Of a stretch of 64,000 nt of DNA, positions 32,761-42,503 are shown piece after piece; the first letter of the stretch is position 1, and every line of letters begins with the position of its first letter. The position numbers and the translations under genes are program-made. This DNA comes from Nannobrachium achirus (taxonomy: Eukaryota; Chordata; Actinopteri; Myctophiformes; Myctophidae): contig OY997647.1 in the NCBI GenBank assembly GCA_963921795.1, positions 61,757,857 through 61,821,856 on the forward strand, written 5' to 3'. The notes under the pieces were generated by a model. That model was given only the letters and a program-made list of their open reading frames with translations. It was not told the origin of the DNA and made no database searches.

Positions 32761-34150
32761 GATTGACGCCATTGTTTGCGACCCACGTTGTGGCGGTGCC
32801 AGTCAGGTGGCTACGGTAACGGTACCAACTGAGGGGATTAATGCTCATAGTGATTTTTGTCATGGTATACAACATGTCTAGAGTTAGAAAATATGTGATC
32901 GCCTTGCACCAGAGGTAGCTTTATGGGTGCTATCATGCATTTTATTTTATAACACTAGGCGAAAATTACATGGGTCAATATATGAAAACATACTACTTAA
33001 CTCCTCTATACAAAAGGTTTTTCCACTAGTTCTGGTACCTCTAGGCATGCTTAAGAACACCAGGTGTCCAAGCAGGCAGCAGCTATGGTTACTGTTTGAC
33101 ACAGAGTATTCACCTCACGATTGACGTGCATGCATTCCTCAGCTGCATTGCAATACTGTTGCAAAGTTCAGCACTGGAAATGCATGTGTTTGCATATGGA
33201 GGGCTGACAGGCAAGCTCAGTGGTAATAGTCTTGTGTATCAGCAGCACTCTGAAGTGCTTTCTATCAACTACGAGACCAAAGACCTTTTGAGCAGATACA
33301 GCAGCAGCCTACCTGACTAGACGACACTGCATCTGACTGGCTGACTTTGTGTAGACAACTTAATTCTTCCTACTGTATACTTCCCATCCACCGGTTTGAA
33401 TGTGCAGGGAGACGCCTTGTCAATAGGTTGCCACCTTTTCTCTCATGACGCACATGGTGAAGTACTTCTTCCGTGCTGGCCATGTGCAGTATGCTTGATA
33501 TCTCACCCAGTGCCTGCTAAGATGCATGTGCTCCATGCCAGGGGCTAAGCTAGAACTTGTCAACTGTCAGCACCATGATGGATTCTGGATCACTGTCTCT
33601 GCTCACCAGTCTGGGGAGCAGACTGCCATAAAGAGCAGGCAAGATGCTGTCATGATGCATGTGGGTGGGTGGAGTATTTATAAAGGAACCCTTTGTGTTA
33701 CATCTTTAATGAAAACAAAAGTACATCTTGTGTAATGTAGTCACTACACTACAGTATATAGTATGTTGTCACAATGCCTGTAATAGATACCATTTCTAGA
33801 GATGCTACTTTTAACAACCTTTGAAAATGAAAAACATGTAGTCTGAGCTTTATCCTTGCCATTTTTCAAAGACAGAGGGTCAATAATACTAAGAGAGAAT
33901 CATTGGTTTGAAGTAGAATGTTTCATTCGGATTTTGAAAACTGTGTTTTGGCATGTGATTATAAATGAAGTGTAATTTTAACACCTTTGATATTTAATTA
34001 AATTGGAGTTATTTGAAAGAGTCGATCACGTCAGTGTTATCCCAGAGTTGATTTTCACTCCCAAAGTGTAATGTTAACACTTTCTGATAATGGGTTAAGT
34101 GTTTGGAGTTATTTTAAATAGTTGATTAAAAAGTGTTACCCAACTCTGGT
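32761..34150. other. Intergenic stretch without recognisable gene
   Basis: Only short unsupported frames. A repeat with AAGTGTTA/TAACACTT motifs is at about 33965-34150. No RNA gene or promoter is recognised. Confidence 0.5.
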
Positions 34151-34154
34151 ACTG

Positions 34155-34495
34155 AGGAGGACAGAATCAGCATTCTTGATAAGCCTATTCAGACCAAGAG
34201 AGTCTAGGACGAGTGGATCGTTGTCCTGGGGTTTTTAGCGAGGGTTCTGTCAGCTTCCCTGTGGAGCTGAGCCTCCTCAGGAAGTAAAGCCCTTCATCAT
34301 CCACTCCCTCAAAGGATTCTGTTTACTTTGCACCACAGTCCTCTGCTCTGTACTACATCTCTTAACCTCCACTGACACATGCCATAATAGCAGAATCATC
34401 TGCAAACACCAAGTAGCTGTATGTGCCTTGTGCCTGAAATCTGAGGTGTTGTAGACAGAGGCTAAAAAGTTAGAGACAAAACTGTCCACTGGGAG
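34155..34495 (-). mobile_element. Possible LINE 3' fragment
   Basis: On the minus strand the text reads TTTGCAGATGATTCTGCTAT (FADDSAI), reminiscent of the FADD box of reverse transcriptases, and the plus strand CTGAGCCTCCTCAGGAAGTA resembles the 3' region of fish L2-type elements. No longer frame is open, so the assignment is weak. Confidence 0.35.
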
Positions 34496-34642
34496 GCGCC
34501 AATGTTACTCACCACCTCCAGTCTGGAGGGGGGGGGGGGGGGGGGACTGATTGGCAAAGCGTTAATCAATACTCAGCCTATCCTAACTGGATCTCCTAAC
34601 TGGTTAGTCAGCTGTATCCCATGTTGTCATTAATCAGTCAGA

Positions 34643-34650
34643 TATAAAAG
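34643..34650 (+). promoter_or_regulatory. TATA box of copy A
   Basis: TATAAAAG within a block, from TGATTGGCAAAGCGTTAATC to GCAGGTCAAATC, that is conserved at 52425-52545 (copy B). GTTAATCAATACTC upstream resembles an HNF1-type half-site palindrome, which is only suggestive. Confidence 0.55.
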
Positions 34651-34672
34651 CAGGTCAAATCCCGCTAATATT

Positions 34673-34701
34673 TATTTCTGTGCTGAACAGCGTCTTCTGT
34701 T
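34673..34701 (+). other. Putative first exon, copy A (non-coding)
   Basis: Starts about 30 bases below the TATA box and ends before GTAAGT at 34702 (ACAGCGTCTTCTGTT then donor). Copy B shares AACAGCGTTTTCC then GTAAGT, so both the exon and the donor are preserved. Confidence 0.5.
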
Positions 34702-35711
34702 GTAAGTAGACCCGCCCCACACACACGCAAGCACCGCAACTCGGACCCCGCGAGCCTCCGTGACCCAAGACAAGATTAATGTTTGCACACTGACCACATA
34801 ACGGTAAATGTTTGAAAAGGTTATATAGGCTATTATCAGACCAGAGTCAGACAGCATTTCCAGTTGCTGCTTTTAATCTGCTGCCTTACCTAGACTGAGC
34901 AGAGGCATTTAATCCTGGTGCGTTTGTGCGTGCATTATTATAACAAAAGAAACATACAGTAACCACGAGCCTGAAAGCAATTGGTGCGTGTGTGCGTGCC
35001 GTGCTTTCAAGAACTGATGAAAAGCACAAATAAAAACAATACAATTCGACGAAACAGTGGGCCTATTTTAATTTAAATGTCGCCACACACCTCACTCCAA
35101 ATAAACACGTTTTAATTTACAGTAGTCTTCTCTCACGACCAGTTATGTTTGAGGGCTAGCATGCGTCCTCAACGTGCTCAGAGTTGAAGCGGCTCCCCCC
35201 ATTCATAATTTATGCATGAAGGAGCTTTCTGTGATTTTCCAGCAGCTTTGGTAGATCAGTTGTTTTGGTGCTGAGGCTGAGCACCGAACAGCGGGGGAAT
35301 AAAATGATACAAACAGTCTGAAACGTTACGTGACCTCTTTTCACACAGCTCATCCAAGCTGCCCTCATCAGTCAGCAGAGGCTTTTTATTGAACACACCC
35401 ACATTGTCAATGAATATCACAGGTGGATCAATCAGTCATCAGTCAAACAGCATAAACAATAAAAAACATTTTTCTTAAGTTTCCCCCTTTACAATACATC
35501 ATTTTCCAAACAAATTCAGCAAACTTAACAATTTAGAAGCTTTTGTCATCACATGACAGTTTGTACATTCTTTTTTTTTATAATCAAAATTTTTATTGAG
35601 TTTACATAAAAATGTGTGACAGAAAAGTATTAATATAATATACAAACTGCAATAAAACAAATTAAAGACATCAAACGGAAACAAGAACAAAAAAGAAAAA
35701 TTTGTGTTTTT

Positions 35712-35831
35712 ACCCAAAAGATGGCAGCTAAGGACTACAATTGCGTCACCGTTGGCACACACTATAGTGTTTGCCAATAGTGTGTGCCAACGGTGACTCA
35801 ATTGTAGTCCTAGAGCTGCCATATTTTGGGT
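35712..35831. repeat. Large palindrome
   Basis: ACCCAAAAGATGGCAGCTAA ... pairs with AGAGCTGCCATATTTTGGGT; inner arms CACCGTTGGCACACACTAT / ATAGTGTGTGCCAACGGTG. Confidence 0.9.
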
Positions 35832-35904
35832 CAAGCTCAGGTGTTTCAATAAACCCTTTTGCAAATCCCGCCCCATTCTGCCCTGTTACTATGATGGGAC
35901 ATTA

Positions 35905-36310
35905 ACCCTGGGCAGATTGTTTTTATAGTGGAAGTGGATGGGATTTTTTTTCCCCTTCATAGCCTCATTACAGCTATATAAAGTACCAAAGGAAAAACAC
36001 CTAGGTGATATTAATAAAAAGGGAAGACAAAGGTACAGTAGTTACATTGCAAAACAGGGGGTTTACCCGAAAATATATGTTTTAATTTGTTTAATCCCAG
36101 TGGGACAGAATCCTCTTTGCAGATTATTTTATAGTGGTAGTGGATGGGATTTTTTTTTCCCTTCATAGCCTCATTACAGCTATATAAAGTACCACAAAAA
36201 ACACATCTACGTGATATTAATAAAAAGGGAAGAAAAAGGTACAGTAATTACATAGCAAAACAGTAGTTTTCCCCCGAAAAATAAATGTTTTAATTAGTTT
36301 AATCCTCTGG
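35905..36310. repeat. 206-bp direct tandem duplication
   Basis: CCCTTCATAGCCTCATTACA, then GCTATATAAAGTACCA, then GGGAAGA(C/A)AAAGGTACAGTA, appears twice at a 206-bp spacing with minor differences. Confidence 0.85.
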
Positions 36311-37653
36311 ATCAGAGATAGAAAGAGAAGCGCATTGCATCTTGGGTACTAGGAAGAGGACAGAGAGAATGTTTCTCCTCACATAATAGGCTGGCTTTTC
36401 GTAATTCTGCCCATTTAAATTATATGTACCCAATCGTGACTCTTAGACCATTGATAAGGTACATGTGAACTAGTTTGTTGAAGCTTATTCGTTATGATGA
36501 GCGAGATCGCTTGACGCTTGCCGTCGCTATCACCGTACCGGCCGATCTCCGTGTCGCGCACTGCGGACAGTTGTTGAAAGCCACATTCAATATTCTCCAC
36601 TGCACAAACTCCACCCCCGATAGCAAAAAGTGAATGTTTTTTTCTGGTTGGCCAGTCAGGGAGTCTCAGGGACCAATCAGAAGGCTGACAAACGGTCTAT
36701 TGTTTGATTGGCAAAGAGAACTAATGCTCTGCTCCAATCAGAACACCTGTGTAAGGCTGTGTTGACCCAAGAAATGGCTGCTCTAGAACTACATATTGGC
36801 ACACCCTATCCACCTGTTTCCGCGGGAGTTTACTGGAGATTATTTGGACCTGTTTGGACCACACTTCCGGTTTAACAGCAGACATACAAGCTCACGTCGC
36901 GTGACTCGCGTCGCAGATGCAACCCGTTGTGAGCTTGTATCACACTCGGCTGCGGCGCCGGAAGCTCGGTACAGCATCTGGGCAATGCACTATGGGGCGA
37001 TGGAAAGCCGTGGATAGGCCCTGGATGGGGAGTGTCTGATAAAATGAATATCAAATATATATCTAAATATTGAATCAAGCTAATTAAACTGTCCAGGGTG
37101 TTCACAAAAGCCTGATTAGATGATAACATGTCGAAAAGCTGTTTAGAAAGTGGAATATTCCTCAAGTTTGGACACTTAAACATGTACATGTCACAACCTA
37201 CTGAACTGAACAACCACAGTCTCATTAGACAGGCTTGCTTGTATCAGCAATTTGTAAGTTTGGACACAACACATTTTATTTGCACATAAAAACAAAAATA
37301 ACACATCTGAAAAAGTATTGTATAATATTGGGTTGGGTTGTGCAGATGAGATTTAGAAAACCCAGTGGAGTTTAAAGTTAATCTCATTTAACAACAAAAA
37401 TACAAAATAATCATAAATAATAATCCATCATAAATAAAAAGAACATAACAGAGGCAGTAACATGTACAGTATACACAGTAAATGATTGACTGTTGGGCGA
37501 GCCAAGGACAAAACAAAACACTTGCAAAAAGACCTTAAATGCAGAGCCAATAATATTGGCTGCCAGCTGATATACCAATGACACTTTAAAATGACTGATA
37601 GGCCATGTAAACATAGGTCTATGACAGGAGATTTCAGCCCTATACATTTTGTC

Positions 37654-37732
37654 CATTTGAAAATAGCAGATCTACAAGCAATGTGTCACGATGCGGCGCA
37701 TTGTGAGCTTGTAGATCTGCTATTTTCAAATG
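37654..37732. repeat. Short palindrome cassette copy (paralogue of 55320-55402)
   Basis: CATTTGAAAATAGCAGATCT pairs with AGATCTGCTATTTTCAAATG. This copy lost part of CTCACAACGC from the left arm. Confidence 0.9.
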
Positions 37733-37876
37733 ATTTCTATACATTTTGAAAACTTGAAATGGGACATTCTGCCTAATGAATACTTTTACTTTTGGTACTT
37801 TAAGTACATTTTGGTGCCAATACTTTTGTACTTTTAATCCAAGTACATTTTGAATTCCGGACTTCTACTTGTAACA

Positions 37877-37919
37877 GGAAACCAAAGTCTTTGGGTTCCG
37901 GGGGGAGTATGGTTGCAAA

Positions 37920-37950
<31 letters not shown>

Positions 37951-38136
37951 ACACCAGGAGTGGAGCCTGCGGCTTAATTTGACTCAACACGGGGAAGCTC
38001 ACCCGCCCCGGACACAGAAAGGATTGACAGATTGATAGCTCTGTCTCGATTCTGTGGGTGGTGGCATGGCCGTTCTTAGTTGGTGTAGTGATTTGTCTGG
38101 TTGATTCCGATAACGAACGAGACTCCGGCTTGTTAA
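37877..38136 (+). pseudogene. 18S rRNA fragment, copy A (about 250 bp)
   Basis: GGAAACCAAAGTCTTTGGGT through GGAATTGACGGAAGGGCA and TTGACTCAACACGGGGAAGC to ACGAACGAGACTCCGGC is unmistakable nuclear small-subunit rRNA (around positions 1080-1350 of vertebrate 18S). It carries substitutions and deletions and lacks the rest of the gene. Relative to copy B, the first two thirds have been deleted. Confidence 0.93.
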
Positions 38137-38332
38137 GTAATACATTTGACTACTTTTTCCACCACTGATTTTAAGAGAGACGTTTACTGAACTAATTCAG
38201 CTTATTTATGCGACAGAGAATCTTACTTAGTCTGTATGTCTGTCTGTCCCTCTGTCTGTATGTCTGTCCCTCCCTCTCTCTCTCTGCTGTAGTTTCACTG
38301 CGTTCTACGCTGAACTAAGGTAATCTTCTCAG

Positions 38333-38575
38333 CCGAATAACTGGAGGTGCAGGAGGGACTCCCTTCATGCCCATAAACCCTGGTCCAACCCCGATAAAGA
38401 GAAGACTGTGGTGGACGCTGGGAGGATGGGTGGGATTCCCCTCGAGGGTACCGATGTGTGCCAAACCGGTGTTCAGCTGCGCTGGAAACATGATACTGGA
38501 CTACCCACGTTGCTGTCATTCCACCGCGAAGCAGAATACACAACGTGGGCGGTTGCAGTGAACCACCGAACTGGG
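38333..38575 (+). CDS. Unknown protein, 81-codon exon, copy A
   Basis: Acceptor CTTCTCAG, donor GTAAGT, length a multiple of three, fully open in phase 0. Readable segments are RCRRDSLHAHKPWSNP, EKTVVDAG, IPLEGTDVCQTGVQLRWK and SFHREAEYTTWAVAVNHRTG. Copy B (56528-57013) has the same frame with 83 codons once its transposon insertion is discounted, and differs by many substitutions without a stop. I recognise no family. Caution: the part encoding PTL...TTWA is itself a hairpin (CCACGTTG / CAACGTGG), so it may derive from a palindromic repeat. Confidence 0.4.
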
Positions 38576-38912
38576 GTAAGTCTAGAGAAGATGTGTTTGT
38601 TACATTCTGCAACAGTATATTGCTGTTCTCACTATAAAGTTAACTACAACTACTTTATATCACTCACCATTGTATTTATAGGGCTCAAGCCTGAAAGGCT
38701 GGATTAAAACTCTTTGTTTTATTGTGGGGTCCTTATAAGGCCACTCAATTGAAATTCTGGTATAACTCATGTCCTTGACCTACAGACATGAAACTTCATT
38801 AAACAAGTGCATCTCCTCATACAGAACAACTCTAACAGTCTGACTTTTTAAAGACAGCCATGCCTCGTTAAATAAAAACAAATGTAATACTTCCTATGGT
38901 TAAATCCCTCAG

Positions 38913-39014
38913 TTCAACTACAAGCACCAGGCCCAGGTGGAGTGCCCGCGAAGCCAAGTCGGAAGGCTGCCGGTTGTGGCGCGGCCAAATGGGAGATACA
39001 CCCAGTCTCCTTAA
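38913..39014 (+). pseudogene. GRLP-type terminal exon, frameshifted copy
   Basis: After AATCCCTCAG it begins TTCAACTACAAGCACCAGGC, as in the exon at 46427. The frame ending VGRLPVVARPNGRYTQSP-stop is present, but a one-base loss near 38955 separates it from the start frame. TAA at 39012, donor TCA-GTAAGT at 39023. Confidence 0.4.
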
Positions 39015-39256
39015 ATCCCTCAGTAAGTAATTTTCTTGATCAACAATAGCCGAAAATGTTTCGATATAATAATTAAAAACAAAAACGTAGGAAACTGGAA
39101 ACGCAACTGTGGCAAGCGTCCCCCCCCCTTGTTGATCTGCTATTTTCAAAAGATTTGTACACATTTTGTACATTTGAAACGTGTGAAATTAGTTGCTACT
39201 CTGAAGAAATCATTTAATTTTTTTTCAACACTTTAACTCTCTCCTTGGTGTTTCAG

Positions 39257-39361
39257 GTGGCACCAGCAGTTCCACCCCCACCTCCACTCAGACCACGGGT
39301 ACAAGTGGGACGACTGCCCATTGTGGCCAAAAAAGATGGCAGATACGTACCGTCCCCCTAA
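39257..39361 (+). CDS. Unknown protein, GRLP-type terminal exon (35 codons with stop)
   Basis: Acceptor GGTGTTTCAG. Phase 0 reads VAPAVPPPPPLRPRVQVGRL then PIVAKKDGRYVPSP-stop. The frame ends in the same GRLPxVA..GRYxxSP-stop as four other units. A proline-rich N-terminal part precedes the conserved block. The downstream donor for this unit is less obvious (GTAAAT at 39415). Confidence 0.4.
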   Translation: MAPAVPPPPPLRPRVQVGRLPIVAKKDGRYVPSP

Positions 39362-39508
39362 ACCCCTCCCCGTCCCCCTACAAGCTCGCAGTGGCAGAGA
39401 GGACAATGACAACGTAAATAAAAATTGAGTTGGAACTGGCTGTTGACTAAAATAATATTAATCACTAATAATGTTTCTGTGGGTTTGTTTGTTTGTTTGT
39501 GGTTCCAG

Positions 39509-39594
39509 GATTGTCGCTTAACCCTAACCCTGCAGATGTTAACAGAGGAGCAGCTCTCTGCCCTGGGCCCTGAGGCTTCCTTCGACAGCAATCA
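39509..39594 (+). CDS. Unknown protein, exon reading LTEEQLSALGPEASFDS
   Basis: Acceptor GGTTCCAG, donor GTGAGT. The single open frame reads DCRLTLTLQMLTEEQLSALG then PEASFDSN and splits a codon after CA. Joining it to the acceptor at 39835 keeps frame into LFQLFSQVGFNQAGFDPHTQ. LTEEQLSALGPEA resembles helices of mesothelin/stereocilin-like repeats, but the segment is too short to call. Confidence 0.35.
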
Positions 39595-39835
39595 GTGAGT
39601 GTGTAAGTCAGAGGTTCTCCGCCACGACCCCCCAAAATAATCATACATTAACTGGAGACCCCCATTCCCTGACAGAGTTGAGGCATTACATTTTGTATAA
39701 CACGGTTCTATTGTGAAAATAGTAGATCTACATGCTCACAACGCCTCGCAGCGGCTATTTTCACAATGTCAGCCTCTAATATTTGACAATTTGACCAACG
39801 TATCATTTTTTTTCAACACTTTTTAACTCTCCTAG

Positions 39836-40061
39836 GCTATTCCAGCTGTTCAGCCAGGTGGGGTTCAACCAGGCGGGGTTCGACCCCCATACGCAAAGGC
39901 CATTGGGACAACACAACAGACCGCAACACAGCAAAACAAAGACAAATGCGAACACTAACAAACCCTCACAGTTAACCACCCACCATGCCAAAATAAATTG
40001 GCACGTAAATACAATTAATGGTGGTATCATAGTAGGAAATAATGGGTGCCAGGTTTTGTAG
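39836..40061 (+). CDS. Unknown protein, possible continuation exon
   Basis: Follows TTTTTAACTCTCCTAG, the same acceptor type used by the GRLP exons, and stays open for 75 codons to TAG at 40059. From about 39900 the DNA (CAACAGACCGCAACACAGCA) recurs in presumed introns at 40625, 44283 and 57890, so the real exon may end earlier. Confidence 0.25.
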
Positions 40062-40326
40062 AAGTTATTCACCGAGCCTCTAACCCCCACAGGTTGAGAA
40101 CCACTGGTCTAATAATTCTTATTGTGGGTCATTATTAACCTTTTTGTATTGTCATCACTCAGGCGCAACTGGAAACGCCCCTGTGGCAAGCATCCCCCCC
40201 CGTGTTGATCTATTTTCAAAAGATTTGTACACATTTTGTACATTTGAAACGTGTGAAATTAGTTGCTACTCTGAAGAAATCATTTAATTCTTTTTCAACA
40301 CTTTAACTCTCTCCTTGGTGTTTCAG

Positions 40327-40432
40327 GTGGCACCAGCAGTTCCACCCCCACCCGGACCACGGACCACGTCTGCAAGTGGGACGACTGCCCATTGTGGCCA
40401 AAAAAGATGGACGATACGTACCGTCCCCCTAA
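40327..40432 (+). pseudogene. GRLP-type terminal exon with 7-bp tandem-duplication frameshift
   Basis: Same acceptor and VAPAVPPPP start as 39257, then GGACCAC is tandemly duplicated, throwing the frame. After it LQVGRLPIVAKKDGRYVPSP-stop is in another frame. Donor GTAAGT at 40441. Confidence 0.45.
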
Positions 40433-40467
40433 ATCCCTCTGTAAGTAATTTTCTTGATCAACAATAA

Positions 40468-40530
40468 CCGATCTACAAGCTCACAACGGCAACGCGTCAA
40501 TTCACGCTGCGGTGTGAGCTTGTAGATCGG
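40468..40530. repeat. Short palindrome cassette copy
   Basis: CCGATCTACAAGCTCACAAC pairs with GGTGTGAGCTTGTAGATCGG. Confidence 0.85.
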
Positions 40531-40872
40531 CTATCTTCTTCCTTTTATCTATTTTAGAACATAAGACAATACAGTACATGGTCACACACAGGGTAGGAGA
40601 AACAGAACATAACAAAATAAACACAACAGACCGCAACACAGCAAAACAAAGACAAATGATGTCATTGTAATGATTTATGCCAGTGTGCCAGTGATCACCC
40701 TCTCCTGTGCCACCTTTTGGCACGCGTGCCTAAGGTTGCCTACCCCTGAGCTAGAGAGACCCCTGTTACTAAGCAAACACTCTTTAAAACAATGATGAAC
40801 AATGCTCAATGATGAACAATGCTCAATGATGAACAATGCTATCAGAAATGTAGTGCTTTTTTTTCCCACCAG

Positions 40873-40988
40873 GGGAAGTGCTGCTTCCCGAGCTCCAGCC
40901 CCTCCCACACGAGGGAGCCCCTCCCCCCACTGTTTCCATCCAACCCCCGCCAGGCCTGACACTGGAACTAAAGGTCAATTATTTTTGA
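40873..40988 (+). CDS. Unknown protein, VNSF-type terminal exon 1
   Basis: After TTTCCCACCAG the frame reads GEVLLPELQPLPHEGAPPPT then VSIQPPPGLTLELKVNYF-stop. TGA 40986 is followed by GA and donor GTAAGTAAAG. It is one of seven paralogous units with the pattern LLP.LQ.LP..GAPPP..VPI..PPGL.I.VNSF-stop. Confidence 0.4.
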
Positions 40989-41125
40989 GAGTAAGTAAAG
41001 TACAGTAAAGCCACGGCTTAAAAGGCAGATGTTGGCACCCACCCGTGCCTAAGGTTGACCACGGGTCCCTGAGCTAGAGAGACAGAAATCAGAAATGTAG
41101 TGCCTTTTTTTTTACACTCCTGCAG

Positions 41126-41251
41126 GCCCTCCTCCCACCAGAGCCGGTCCTCCTGACCGCACTGCAGGACCTCCCACGCGGGGGAGACCCTGGCCCTAAT
41201 GTGCCCATCCAAGCCCCACCAGGACTTAAAATGATTGTCAACTCAAAGACG
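41126..41251 (+). CDS. Unknown protein, VNSF-type terminal exon 2 (stop lost)
   Basis: Acceptor CACTCCTGCAG. Phase 0 reads ALLPPEPVLLTALQDLPRGG then PNVPIQAPPGLKMIVNSK. The TTTTAA of its sister at 58167 is missing and the donor has become GCAAGT, so this unit is probably damaged. Confidence 0.4.
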
Positions 41252-41345
41252 CAAGTAAAGTAATTTTCTTAGAACAGAAATGTACATATTCCACCTTCCC
41301 ACTTGAACTTTTTGCAGCTTTTTAATCCTCTATTCTCCCCTACAG

Positions 41346-41764
41346 ATGATTCCAGGAGTTCTAAGCAGTGTTGCAGTGGTCTTGGGTCGCGCGCCCCCGA
41401 CGACCCATATCTTTTTTGAGCCGGGGTCTCGCACCCACCGAAGTTCACACCTCCTCGACAACCGTTTAACAAGAAACTAGCCTATTTGCATATCAATAGA
41501 CCTGTATAGTAGGTGTCGAGCGACGTTCGCGACCCCCCAAACATTGAATCACCACTGCACCACTGGTTCTAAGTCCATGTTCAGGACATTAAAGAAACAA
41601 CCCCGATGCCCCTTTTTAAACACTCCTGCAGCCCCTCCTCCCCACCAGGGGAAGTTCTCCTCCCCGACCTCAAGCCCCTCCCACGCGAGGGAGCCCCTCC
41701 CCACACCGTTCCAGTCCCACCCCCTCCAGGCCTGACCATTAAATTGGTGGTCAATTCTTTTTGA
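41346..41764 (+). pseudogene. VNSF-type terminal exon 3, interrupted by hAT element
   Basis: Acceptor CCCTACAG; DSRSSK is interrupted by the element 41366-41565 and resumes with SMFRTLKKQ. An inner acceptor CTCCTGCAG at 41641 leads to PPGEVLLPDLKPLPREGAPP and VPVPPPPGLTIKLVVNSF-stop. TGA 41762, donor GTAAGTAAAG. Paralogue at 58736 lacks the insertion. Confidence 0.5.
41366..41565. mobile_element. Complete 200-bp miniature hAT element, target duplication GTTCTAAG
   Basis: Ends CAGTGTTGCAGTGGT and ACCACTGCACCACTG are inverted. A perfect 8-bp duplication GTTCTAAG flanks it (41358-41365, 41566-41573). The uninterrupted site GGAGTTCTAAGTCC survives at 58744-58757. Confidence 0.95.
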
Positions 41765-41861
41765 GAGTAAGTAAAGTCATTTTCTTATAACAGAAATGTA
41801 CATATTCCACCTTCCCACTTCACCTTTTTGCAGCTTTTTAACCCTCTATTCTGCCCTACAG

Positions 41862-42034
41862 ATGATTCCACAAGTTCCAAGTCCATGTTCAGGACATTAA
41901 GAAAGCAGGCCCTCCTCCCACCAACCCCCCAGCTCCAGCCCGCACTACAGCCCCTCCCACGCAGGGGAGCCCCTCCCCCTGTGGGAAATGTGGCAGTCCC
42001 GCCAGGCACACCCATAACAGTAAATTCTTTTTGA
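41862..42034 (+). CDS. Unknown protein, VNSF-type terminal exon 4 (longest intact)
   Basis: Acceptor CTGCCCTACAG. With one upstream base the frame reads DSTSSKSMFRTLRKQALLPP, then LQPLPRRGAPPPVGNVAVPP and GTPITVNSF-stop (TGA 42032), 57 codons without a break. The preceding interval 41769-41861 is a model 93-bp intron (GTAAGTAAAG ... TTTGCAG ... CTACAG) joining it to unit 3. Confidence 0.45.
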
Positions 42035-42083
42035 GCTTACACACGTGCCTTGACCCAAGAGGAACACATCTGTGTTTTTGTCC

Positions 42084-42164
42084 AAAACGGATTTAAGTGT
42101 TTTATTAACTGCTCAAAATGGAGCTTCCATTTTGAGCAGTTAATAAAACACTTAAATCCGTTTT
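42084..42164. repeat. Perfect 39-bp-arm palindrome, absent from copy B
   Basis: Arms AAAACGGATTTAAGTGTTTT.. and their exact complement are separated by three bases (GCT). Copy B at about 59372-59390 reads straight through CATCTGTGTTTTTCCCT, so this is an insertion in copy A. Confidence 0.95.
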
Positions 42165-42266
42165 TTTCCCTGGGACTTTTGATCAATTCGCAAAAGACAT
42201 TCTACACACAATCTGAGAACCATTAACTAGAGCAGGGGTTCTCCTTTCTTCCCTTTCGTCCCCCAG

Positions 42267-42503
42267 GAATATGAAGTTCTCCGGAGGTTCAATTGGGGAT
42301 ATAAGTTTGTTGTGCCGCGTGTGCCGACTTCCGCTGCAGCTCTGGCAAACTTTGATCAGACGGATGTGAGGAATGTGGCCTACAACGAGCATTGCTTTCC
42401 AGAAGACGACGACTACCAACAAAACCAACAAATAGACAGACATGCCTTGACCTCACCAAGGTTTGAACCCAAGGAATGTTGGCAGAAAAAGAAAGGACAA
42501 TAA
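42267..42503 (+). CDS. Unknown protein, 79-codon terminal exon, copy A
   Basis: Acceptor TCGTCCCCCAG. Phase 0 reads EYEVLRRFNWGYKFVVPRVP, TSAAALANFDQTDVRNVAYN, EHCFPEDDDYQQNQQIDRHA, LTSPRFEPKECWQKKKGQ-stop. TAA 42501 lies 9 bases before a GTAAAA donor. A paralogue in copy B (59481-62860) is the same length less one codon but is split by a 3.1-kb element. A more diverged relative is at 57198-57356. Confidence 0.5.
   Translation, partial: EYEVLRRFNWGYKFVVPRVPTSAAALANFDQTDVRNVAYNEHCFPEDDDYQQNQQIDRHALTSPRFEPKECWQKKKGQ

Larger units (their letters stand above)
34702..38332 (+). other. Putative long first intron of copy A
   Basis: No coding exon was found. It includes an inverted repeat (35712-35831), a 206-bp tandem duplication (35905-36310), a palindrome (36875-36945) and the start of the segment shared with copy B (from about 37030). 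Confidence 0.4.

Noticed and set aside
33526-33735. 69-codon plus-strand frame
   Set aside because: No splice context, homology or paralogue in the window, so I could not support it as a gene.
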